DNA of 21,075 bases from the NCBI GenBank assembly GCA_016788685.1, contig JAEUSS010000028.1, positions 1 to 21,075 of the forward strand. Reading direction: 5' to 3'. The notes below the pieces were generated by a model. The model ran no database searches. It saw only the letters and a program-made list of their open reading frames with translations, and had not been told where the DNA came from. Below, one piece after another: positions 13,912 through 21,075 of this stretch (position 1 is the first letter of the stretch; each line of letters opens with the position of its first letter). Origin of the DNA: Prolixibacteraceae bacterium. GTDB taxonomy: Bacteria > Bacteroidota > Bacteroidia > Bacteroidales > Prolixibacteraceae. The translations under genes were made by a program, and so were the position numbers.

Positions 13912-14778
13912 TTATTCGACCACAATCAATAAGTATTTCGAAGCTTTCCAGAAGTCTTCGGGGTTGTCAATAACCAGGCTCTCAACAGTTTTTGTTCCGG
14001 TGAGGTGGTATGAGCCGGCCGGATGTGTTGTCACTATCTTCGCTTTTTTGGTGTTAAGCGGCAATTGGTTGAACTCACGGATATCAATTTTCATGAAATA
14101 GTCGCGGTTAAAATCCTTTTTCATTTTGATGGTTTTTCCGATTCCCAGAACGCCGCCTTCTTTTTCAATCACATTCTTTTCTGCCAGTTCCTTTTTTGTT
14201 CCGAAAGCATAAAAAGCAGTATTCATAGCAATGGTTTGCTCGTCAATGGTTTGTGTTTTTGCCTTGATGGTAGCTTCGCTTTCAGCAGTCAGGGTTTCAA
14301 TTTTCTGGTTCAGATCAGAAACATTGATGTGCAGGTTTTCCAGTTCCTGTTTCAGGCTGGCAATTTCGGCATCTTTTTCGCCCATTTGTTTATCCAGCAG
14401 AGCAATCATTTTTTCGAGTTCGGCAATCTTGACATTGGAAGCACGAAGTTTTCCCTGAAGAGATTTGACCAGTTCTTTGTTTTTCTGAAGCAAATTGTTG
14501 ATCTGGGCAATGTCTTCAACAATACGTTGCTTGGCAGCCGATTTCAGTTCTGTTCCCGGCGAAGTCTGAACAGAAACAATCTTTTCCAGGGTTTTGATCG
14601 AGTCCAGATTTGCCTGGATTTCATTCATATCGCCCAATAATTCCAGAATGGAATTGTCTTTTTGAACAGCAAGTTGTGCGATGCTGTCCTGCTTGGCCTG
14701 CATCCGGGCGAGATCTTTTTTATGTTGACCGCATGATGTCAGGATAGCCACCGATAAAACAAACAGTAATTTTTTCAT
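13912..14778 (-). CDS. Coiled-coil lipoprotein of unknown function
   Basis: The protein is 288 residues. The signal MKKLLFVLSVAILTSC has a lipobox with the lipidated Cys at residue 16, followed by Gly. Residues ~20-180 are almost continuous heptad-like coiled coil (for example IAELEKMIALLDKQMGEKDA). A compact C-terminal domain (~185-288) contains FMKIDIREFNQLPLNTKKAK, THPAGSYHLTG and PEDFWKASKYLLIVVE. From memory, this combination recurs in conserved hypothetical lipoproteins of Bacteroidota, without known function. A membrane-anchored periplasmic spacer or structural role is plausible but unproven. A candidate minus-strand -7 element, TAACTTTG (14867-14874), lies about 90 bases upstream. Confidence 0.85.
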   Translation of the reverse strand: MKKLLFVLSVAILTSCGQHKKDLARMQAKQDSIAQLAVQKDNSILELLGDMNEIQANLDSIKTLEKIVSVQTSPGTELKSAAKQRIVEDIAQINNLLQKNKELVKSLQGKLRASNVKIAELEKMIALLDKQMGEKDAEIASLKQELENLHINVSDLNQKIETLTAESEATIKAKTQTIDEQTIAMNTAFYAFGTKKELAEKNVIEKEGGVLGIGKTIKMKKDFNRDYFMKIDIREFNQLPLNTKKAKIVTTHPAGSYHLTGTKTVESLVIDNPEDFWKASKYLLIVVE

Positions 14779-14962
14779 TGGATATAAATTTAAAGTGTAA
14801 AAAAAATCGAATAACAGGAAATAAGCCTGTTGGGGCTTTTGGGTCTGGTTGGTGCAGGAATTACTACAAAGTTAGGTAGTTTTAATTTAAATGCAGTCTA
14901 TCTCGCTCAAATTTAGAGCCGTGGAGCCTGTTTTATTTATTGTTTTTATGAATAAACATCAA

Positions 14963-15790
14963 TCAGCCCCGATTTGTTGCTCGTTTTAACTTTTCCTGAA
15001 GTACCTGGTTTAAATCAACCGAGTCGAACATCTCGAGAATTCGCTTCTCAGTTTCGTCGAAACCAATTTTGAAAATCTCATCGGCTTTTTTGAAGTCAAA
15101 AGTATTGTAAAGCCTTGTTTCCGGAGGGTCGATCACAAAATCACATTTGGCAAGGCTCTCGCTGACGTTTTGCCCGATCGCCAAACGAAAGGTGCGTTCA
15201 GCGATCGCTTTCATCCCCGTGATATTCTTTTCCGGTCCGTTGTGGTTGACGTGCACTCCGATCAGTATGCGGCATTTATCGCGAATGCAGTCTACCGGCA
15301 GATTATTAAGCAGTCCGCCGTCAATATAGGTTACTCCATCAATAATCTGGGGTTCGAAAATCACCGGAATGGAGGCTGAGGCCAGCACCCATTGAAACAG
15401 TTTTCCTTCACTTTTGATTTCAGACTGGCCGCTGTTGAGATTTACTACCGAACAGTAAAACGGCTTTTTAAGGGCTGAGAAGTTGTCTTCGCCGATATTT
15501 TTCTCCAGGATAAATAAGGCTTTTTTCAGGTCAATCAATCCGCCGGATGGTACCCGCCATTTGATCACCTGCGTTATTTTGCTTGATTTGATCAACTCCA
15601 GAATCTGCAGGGGTTCCATTCCTGCGGCATAGAAGGCTCCGACCAGTGCTCCGGCACTCGTTCCGGAGATGATCTCGGGGCGGATGCCATATTTGTGGAG
15701 AGCTTCCAGAACTCCGATGTGAAGAATTCCGCGGGCGCCGCCTCCACTTAAGGCAATTCCGAATTTGTATTGTTTGGGTTTTACGTACAT
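14963..15790 (-). CDS. Patatin-like phospholipase (RssA-type)
   Basis: A serine hydrolase of 275 residues expected to cleave acyl chains from phospholipids or other lipids. All three family elements are present: the oxyanion-hole loop GGGARG (16-21), the nucleophile elbow GTSAG with Ser45, and the catalytic-dyad Asp in DGG (D157). The sequence KFGIALSGGGARGILHIGVL is typical of the short bacterial RssA/YlbK-type proteins. There is no signal peptide and no added barrel domain, so it is probably cytoplasmic or at the inner face of the membrane. The substrate is unknown. It is transcribed away from the PorW gene; no Bacteroidota consensus promoter is evident upstream. Confidence 0.92.
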   Translation of the reverse strand: MYVKPKQYKFGIALSGGGARGILHIGVLEALHKYGIRPEIISGTSAGALVGAFYAAGMEPLQILELIKSSKITQVIKWRVPSGGLIDLKKALFILEKNIGEDNFSALKKPFYCSVVNLNSGQSEIKSEGKLFQWVLASASIPVIFEPQIIDGVTYIDGGLLNNLPVDCIRDKCRILIGVHVNHNGPEKNITGMKAIAERTFRLAIGQNVSESLAKCDFVIDPPETRLYNTFDFKKADEIFKIGFDETEKRILEMFDSVDLNQVLQEKLKRATNRG

Positions 15791-16134
15791 TGTTTTGACA
15801 GTTTAAAGTTTCAAACGATCGGAGAAATAAATATACAAAGAAGTCAGCTGGCTGAAATCAGTGAGCTGACAAGTAAAAATACAACATCTGTATGAAAAAT
15901 TGAGACATAAAGAGCTTGGTTTTCTGTCTAACTTTTATGCCCGGGAGTTTTTCCGCTTACCCTGAATATTGTTTGCCGACCGTATCCGCCCCTTTTTTAC
16001 TGCACACTTTTAAAAATGACTTGAGCGGCATGTTCGTTCCCCCGAAAGTTTGTAATATTGTACACATTAATTTGAAATATTGATGATATAAAAACCATCG
16101 GTTTCAATTAGAGTTTAGGCAATAATAATCGAAA
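15791..16134. other. Divergent intergenic region between patatin and PorW-like genes
   Basis: 344 bases with no credible gene. It must hold the promoters of both flanking genes, but no full TTTG-N20-TAnnTTTG match was found. TAATATTG (16053-16060) is a one-mismatch -7 candidate for the plus strand. A 7-bp inverted repeat, GTCAGCT (15843-15849) with AGCTGAC (15864-15870), lies 53-80 bases upstream of the patatin start and could be an operator or a leader hairpin. Confidence 0.5.
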
Positions 16135-19100
16135 TTGAAAGTTTATCCTAAAGTCAGCAAAACACAGATATTGGGCCAGTACTATTTATACCGTTTTTTC
16201 TTTGTAGCCGTGTTCTTTTTCCTGGTCGGTTGTTCGACTGATAAAAACACGGTTGTGTCGCGTACATACCATAATGTAACCGCACACTATAATGTTTATT
16301 TCAACGGGAAAGAGAGCCTGAAAGCCGGGATTATAAAGATTAATAACTCGGTAGAGGATGACTATTCGAAGGTATTGCCGTTGTTTAAATCGAGCAACCC
16401 GGCAACAGCCACAGCTGCCAATGCCGAAATGGAAAATGCGATACAGAAAGGTTCCAAACTTATTCAGTCGCATTCCATTACCAAAAAGCCCAAACGCCGC
16501 AAAAACAGGAGCCAGTCTTATATCCGGTTTGCCAGCCGCGAAGAATTCAATAACTGGGTTGACGACGCGTATATCCTGATGGGACAAGCTTATTTCTACA
16601 AGCACAGTTATGCTTCGGCCATCGAAAACTTCAATTATGTCGTCCGGAAATTCCCTGAAGATCCTTCGCGCTACACCGCCTACATTTGGCTGATCCGCAG
16701 TTATACCGAAACGGAACGTTATGTCGAAGCCTTTGAAATTATTCAGCAATTGCAGATCGACGAAGGTTTTCCGCGGCAGCTCGAAGGCGAACTGGCTTTA
16801 GCCACAGCCGGGTATTATGCGCGCCAGCTTTCCTATGCCGAAGGAATTCCCTTCCTGTCTACCGCAGCAGAACAGGCTGATAAAAAGGCTGAAAAATTGC
16901 GATATAAATATGTGTTGGCTCAGTGGTACAACGAAACCGGTAGTCCCGAAAAGGCTTCGCAGTTGTTTCGCGAGATTTCGCATATGAATCCGCCCTACGA
17001 AATGGCTTTCAATGCCCGCATTAGTGCTGCCGGAACTTTTACCGGAACCGGAGACGCAGAAAAGCTGAAGAAGGAACTGCGCAAGATGCTTCGTGACAAA
17101 AAAAATCAGGAGTTTCGCGACCAGATTTACTTTGCGATGGGTAACATCTCGATGAAAGCCGGAAACGGAGACCAGGCAAAGTCTGAATATACCAAATCGG
17201 CTGCGTTGAGTGTTAATAATCTTTATCAGCGGGCTCTTTCCTGCCTGACTCTGGCTCAGATTTATTTTGACGAACTGAACTATAAAAAATCACAGAATTA
17301 CTACGACAGTGCCATGGTGGTTATCGATGATCAATATCCGAACTACCAGCAGATAGCCGACCGCTATAAGAGTCTGACCCGACTGACCGATAATATTTAC
17401 ACCGTTGAACGTGAAGACAGTCTTCAGCGAATGGCCCGGATGGACGAAACATCGAGAAACGTCCTGATCGACAAATGGATTGCCGAAGCCAATGAGAAAG
17501 AAGTAAAGGCAAAGCAGGCCGAGTCGATGAAGATGATGGACCGGAACTTCTTCAGGCAAAATGAAAGCCGGTTTGGATTAAGTCAGCAACAGGAAGGCGC
17601 CGGATGGTATTTTTACAGCCCGACCACTGTTGCGTACGGGAAAGTTGAATTTGAACGGCTTTGGGGAAAACGCAAACTGGAGGACGGGTGGAGAAGGTCT
17701 GATAAACGGTTGGCGAATGAAGAAAATGCCGGTTTGGAAGAAGATTCGCTGCAGACTGTTCAGGTGAAAAAAATAACAGATCCGAAAGCGCGCGCATTTT
17801 ACACGCAGGATTTGCCGGTGAGCGACTCGCTGCTGAATGTTTCGCATGCCCGAATCAGAAATGCCTTATTCACCGCAGGGCGTATCTTTAAAACCGATTT
17901 TACCGATTACCCGCGTTCGATCGAGTCTTTTGAAGAGCTGAACCGGCGTTATCCTGAAAACCTTTTTTCGCTTTCATCGTGGTTCGAGCTTTGGGATTTG
18001 TACACCAAGCAAAACAATCCGGAAAGGGCGGATTATTACAAAAACCTGATTGCGGCAAAGTATCCTGAATCAAAATATGCCAAATACCTGCTCAATCCGA
18101 ATTATTTTATCGAGCTCGAAGCAAAAGCCGATAGTGTGAACCGATTGTACCAACACGCCTTTCTCGAATTTAAAAACGGGCAATACAGCCAGGCCGGGAA
18201 GATTACTGACCAGATATTGCTGATGCACCCCGATAGCCTGCTGGTACCGAAAGTCCGTTTTATCAAGACGATTGCTGACGGAACTGCGGGCTCCAGAGAG
18301 AACTTCAGTCAATTACTGAATGAATATATTGCAGCTTACCCCAAAGCAGAAACGAAACCTTGGGCTGAGCGGATTCTGAAATTGATTCAGGATAGCACTT
18401 TAGTTGATTACCAGAAAATGGTAGCTTCCGGATACCTGAACGATCAGATCCGGAACCGGGAGTTGCTGCCGGCTAACCAGAAAGGAGCCGACGAGTTTGA
18501 AGGAAAATTCTCGTATGACGAGGAATTGCTGCATTATTTTGTTATCGCCTACCCGAACGATGCGAATGTCGATCTGAACCGGCTGAAATTTGATATTGCC
18601 AATTACAACATCGATCATTATACCAAATCTGATTTCGACCTTGAAACACAAAGTCTGAATAGCAACACGACTTTATTGCTGGTGCGTTCGCTGAACGACA
18701 AAGAGCAGGGACTGATTTATTTCAGGTCGATTATCAAACGCAGAAACGTGTTTGAAGCGCTGAAGAACGTCAAGTACGTGAATTTTATAGCTTCGTCAAC
18801 CAATTTCAGGGAAATCGTTGCGGATAAGGATGTCACCGAATATCTGAAGTTTTTTGTAAAGAATTACAGCCGCTTTGTTACCGGCGACTTCTCGGAAGAA
18901 ATTCTCCCCGAACCGGAAGAGTTGCTGGCTAAAGCCCGACAAGAAGAGCTGAAAGAAAAGGGAAGTTTTGTGGCTGTTGCGCCGACCGGATCGGGGCTGG
19001 ATATTTATTCGGGAGAAGAAACAGGGAATCAGAATTTTGTTATTGCAGTGAACCGTGCCGGCGTAAACCTGAAACCGTTGGTGGCCGCGTTCAGCGCGCA

Positions 19101-19788
19101 CAACCGCGATCTGTACCGTCAGGCAGACCTGTCCGTCAGGCAAAGTCAGGTGGCTGATTATCAGTTGATGGTTGTTGGTTCGTTTAAAACCAAACAAGAG
19201 GCGATTGATTATTTCACCAAGTCGGTTGCCAACCGGAAACTTTTCCGAAGTCTGGATACTCTGAGCTACCGTAATTTTATTATTACCGATGCCAACCTGA
19301 AAAAACTAGGTGAAACAAAGCGGATAACCGAATACCTGAACTACTTTAAAGTTAAATATATCGATCAGTCAGCCACCGAAAGCAACCAACCTCAGGTTAA
19401 ACCGGCATACAACGGACCGTATAAAACGGATATTCAGGGGGCTCAGTCGTTTGTCCTGATTATCCCGAAGGAAGAGGCCGACGAGCAGAAGCTGGTAGAG
19501 GCGATCGGAGCGTTTAATACTGAAAGCTACCCGCAGCAAGCATTGAAGGTGTCATCGGTTATGCTCGATGATTTCAGGTTGCTTGTTAAGGTGGAAGGGA
19601 TGCCGGACATGCAGGCCGGTTTAGATTACCTGCGGGCGATTGCTAAAAATCAACAGGTTTACGGGCCAATTCAGAACGCCAACTACCGGAACTTTGTGAT
19701 TACTCCTGAGAATGAGACAATCTTCAGGCAGAGTAAAAACATCCTGACTTACATGGATTTTTACAAGCAGTTTTACCTGAAACAGTAA
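16135..19788 (+). CDS. porW: Type IX secretion system TPR lipoprotein, PorW/SprE-like
   Basis: The protein is 1217 residues. Start codon TTG 16135 is the only reasonable one: a stop lies just upstream at 16126, and the signal peptide leaves no room for a later start. The signal ends in lipobox LVGC with the lipidated Cys at residue 33. Just after it comes VSRTYHNVTAHYNVYFNGKE, the conserved N-terminal segment of PorW/SprE lipoproteins (family recognised from memory). Residues ~145-700 are helical repeats of TPR type (AYFYKHSYASAIENFNYVVRKFP and similar). The C-terminal third holds three divergent copies of a ~110-residue module (about 802-914, 968-1075, 1106-1217). PorW/SprE is needed for type IX secretion and, in some relatives, for gliding. 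The downstream porX gene strengthens the call. The protein is longer than I recall for PorW/SprE, mainly because of the repeated C-terminal modules. Confidence 0.85.
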   Translation: MKVYPKVSKTQILGQYYLYRFFFVAVFFFLVGCSTDKNTVVSRTYHNVTAHYNVYFNGKESLKAGIIKINNSVEDDYSKVLPLFKSSNPATATAANAEMENAIQKGSKLIQSHSITKKPKRRKNRSQSYIRFASREEFNNWVDDAYILMGQAYFYKHSYASAIENFNYVVRKFPEDPSRYTAYIWLIRSYTETERYVEAFEIIQQLQIDEGFPRQLEGELALATAGYYARQLSYAEGIPFLSTAAEQADKKAEKLRYKYVLAQWYNETGSPEKASQLFREISHMNPPYEMAFNARISAAGTFTGTGDAEKLKKELRKMLRDKKNQEFRDQIYFAMGNISMKAGNGDQAKSEYTKSAALSVNNLYQRALSCLTLAQIYFDELNYKKSQNYYDSAMVVIDDQYPNYQQIADRYKSLTRLTDNIYTVEREDSLQRMARMDETSRNVLIDKWIAEANEKEVKAKQAESMKMMDRNFFRQNESRFGLSQQQEGAGWYFYSPTTVAYGKVEFERLWGKRKLEDGWRRSDKRLANEENAGLEEDSLQTVQVKKITDPKARAFYTQDLPVSDSLLNVSHARIRNALFTAGRIFKTDFTDYPRSIESFEELNRRYPENLFSLSSWFELWDLYTKQNNPERADYYKNLIAAKYPESKYAKYLLNPNYFIELEAKADSVNRLYQHAFLEFKNGQYSQAGKITDQILLMHPDSLLVPKVRFIKTIADGTAGSRENFSQLLNEYIAAYPKAETKPWAERILKLIQDSTLVDYQKMVASGYLNDQIRNRELLPANQKGADEFEGKFSYDEELLHYFVIAYPNDANVDLNRLKFDIANYNIDHYTKSDFDLETQSLNSNTTLLLVRSLNDKEQGLIYFRSIIKRRNVFEALKNVKYVNFIASSTNFREIVADKDVTEYLKFFVKNYSRFVTGDFSEEILPEPEELLAKARQEELKEKGSFVAVAPTGSGLDIYSGEETGNQNFVIAVNRAGVNLKPLVAAFSAHNRDLYRQADLSVRQSQVADYQLMVVGSFKTKQEAIDYFTKSVANRKLFRSLDTLSYRNFIITDANLKKLGETKRITEYLNYFKVKYIDQSATESNQPQVKPAYNGPYKTDIQGAQSFVLIIPKEEADEQKLVEAIGAFNTESYPQQALKVSSVMLDDFRLLVKVEGMPDMQAGLDYLRAIAKNQQVYGPIQNANYRNFVITPENETIFRQSKNILTYMDFYKQFYLKQ

Positions 19789-19890
19789 AGAAGATTCTGC
19801 CCAGAGCAGTTAAAGTTTGTTAAACGGGCACTATTCACTTGCTTGTAGTTGTTTATATCTGTGTAACTTGTATCCGGAAAATAAAGCTTT

Positions 19891-21075
19891 ATGAAGAAAA
19901 CAAAAATACTTTGGACCGATGACGAAATCGATTTGCTGCGTGCCCACATCATTTTCCTTCAGGAAAAAGGGTTTGATGTGGTAACTGCCAACAACGGTAC
20001 GGATGCGATTGAGCTGGTCAGGAACGACTTCTTCGACATTATTTTTCTGGATGAGAACATGCCCGGACTGAGCGGTTTGCAAACGTTGAGCGAAATAAAA
20101 AATGTTGATCCGAATGTTCCGGTGGTGATGATCACCAAGAGCGAAGAAGAGGATATCATGGATGAGGCCATCGGTTCGAAAATGGCCGATTACCTGATTA
20201 AGCCGGTTAATCCGAACCAGATACTTTTGACGATTAAAAAAAATGTGGATCATCGCCGGTTGGTGACTCAACGCACAAATACGGCTTACCTGAGCGAGTT
20301 TTCAAAGATAGGCATGCAAATCAGCGACCGGCTTTCGTTTCTGGAGTGGGTGGAAATATACCGTAAACTGGTGTTCTGGGAACTGGAGCTGAGCACGTCT
20401 GAAGATTCGGCAATGGACGAGGTGTTGAAACTGCAAAAGGCTGAAGCCAATAATTCATTCGCAAAATACGTCCGCAACAATTACCAGTCGTGGTTTGGGA
20501 GCAACGCCAAAGAAAGACCATTGCAGTCGCCTGATATTTTCAGGAAAAAGATTATCCCGTTGGTTGACGGTGGCAATAAAGTTTTTGTCCTGGTAATCGA
20601 CAATCTCAGATACGATCAGTACCGGGTTCTGGCAAAGGTGTTGAACAACTATTATCATGTGGAGGAAGAGGAATTGTATTGCAGCATCTTGCCAACGGCT
20701 ACCATGTATGCCCGTAATGCCATGTTTGCCGGCCTGATGCCTTCCGAAATTGAACGGATTTATCCGGAATATTGGGAAGACGATGACAACGAAGGGCATA
20801 AGAACAGGTTTGAATATGAGCTTCTGCAGAAGCAGTTAGCCAGGCTCGGGAAAAACTACAGGCTGTTCTTTGAAAAAATTACCGGCATAAAAAGCGGGAG
20901 GAAGATGTCTGATTATTTGGGAAACATACTTCAGAGCGATTTGTCGGTGATGGTTTTTAATTTTGTGGATATGATTTCGCATGCCCGCACCGAAATGGAC
21001 ATGATCAAGGAGCTGGCCAGTGACGAATCGGCCTACCGGTCGCTCACACTCAGCTGGTTTAATCACTCGTCACTG
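19891..21075 (+). CDS. porX: PorX: response regulator with PglZ-type phosphatase domain (3' end outside window)
   Basis: The frame from ATG 19891 stays open for 395 codons to the window end; roughly 120 further residues are expected. Residues 1-120 form a receiver domain: acidic pair D10/D11, phospho-acceptor D54 in FLDENMPG, T82 in MITKS, and K104 in LIKPVNP. A helical linker (~130-215) leads to a PglZ/alkaline-phosphatase-type domain beginning near 225. There VIDNLRYDQY (D237) and LPTATMYARNAMF (T269/T271) give the nucleophile and metal region, and DMISHARTEMD (D360, H364) gives further metal ligands. This architecture defines PorX, the regulator of the type IX secretion system, which in Porphyromonas gingivalis is reported to work with the kinase PorY and sigma factor SigP. 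No porY or sigP is visible here. The 102-bp gap after the PorW gene has no strong terminator, so co-transcription is possible. Confidence 0.93.
   Translation, partial: MKKTKILWTDDEIDLLRAHIIFLQEKGFDVVTANNGTDAIELVRNDFFDIIFLDENMPGLSGLQTLSEIKNVDPNVPVVMITKSEEEDIMDEAIGSKMADYLIKPVNPNQILLTIKKNVDHRRLVTQRTNTAYLSEFSKIGMQISDRLSFLEWVEIYRKLVFWELELSTSEDSAMDEVLKLQKAEANNSFAKYVRNNYQSWFGSNAKERPLQSPDIFRKKIIPLVDGGNKVFVLVIDNLRYDQYRVLAKVLNNYYHVEEEELYCSILPTATMYARNAMFAGLMPSEIERIYPEYWEDDDNEGHKNRFEYELLQKQLARLGKNYRLFFEKITGIKSGRKMSDYLGNILQSDLSVMVFNFVDMISHARTEMDMIKELASDESAYRSLTLSWFNHSSL

Noticed and set aside
14023..14640. 205-residue plus-strand reading frame opposite the coiled-coil lipoprotein
   Set aside because: It is the complement of a lysine/glutamate-rich coiled coil, giving a Phe/Leu-rich shadow with no start signal or family.

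Overview
The window comes from a member of the Bacteroidota, most likely of the Bacteroidales/Marinilabiliales type. The evidence is a PorW/SprE-like type IX secretion lipoprotein next to PorX, an outer-membrane beta-barrel receptor with an N-terminal carboxypeptidase-regulatory-like domain, a Tat-exported Gfo/Idh/MocA oxidoreductase, weak or absent Shine-Dalgarno sequences, and a near-perfect Bacteroidota promoter (TTTG-N20-TATATTTG) in front of the peroxiredoxin gene. No tRNA, rRNA, CRISPR array, transposase, integrase or phage gene was seen.

Layout. 1-1115: two overlapping plus-strand genes sharing a C-terminal module; the first is cut by the window edge. 1215-2720 (-): Tat-exported oxidoreductase. 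3030-3560 (+): AhpC-type peroxiredoxin. 3720-4280 (+): acetate/succinate uptake transporter. 4281-5303: 1 kb without genes, with a terminator at each side, several inverted repeats, and an array of eight exact-length 41-bp tandem repeats. 5304-7757 (-): TonB-dependent-receptor-like outer membrane protein. 7958-8581 (+): small lipoprotein of unknown function. 8657-11479 (-): YncE-type beta-propeller fused to a phosphoesterase. 11648-12403 (+): polyprenol-phosphate mannosyltransferase. 12495-13838 (+): dihydroorotase. 13912-14778 (-): coiled-coil lipoprotein. 14963-15790 (-): patatin-like phospholipase. 16135-19788 (+): PorW/SprE-like TPR lipoprotein. 19891-21075 (+, cut by the window end): PorX, a response regulator with a PglZ-type phosphatase domain.

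How the genes relate. Most are single-gene units separated by strong hairpin terminators, several of them bidirectional between convergent genes. The clearest functional pair is PorW-PorX: a lipoprotein of the type IX secretion machinery and a cytoplasmic regulator of the same system, co-oriented with a 102-bp gap and no good terminator between them. The rest is mainly housekeeping (pyrimidine synthesis, peroxide defence, acetate uptake, envelope functions).

No obvious new defence or mobile system is present. The least explained DNA is the convergent intergenic region 4333-5240. There a 573-bp segment bounded by perfect 12-bp inverted repeats contains small hairpins and the 41-bp array. Other points for a second look are a metal-ligand substitution in the dihydroorotase, a triplicated C-terminal module in the PorW-like protein, and a signal peptide encoded out of frame inside the end of the preceding gene.
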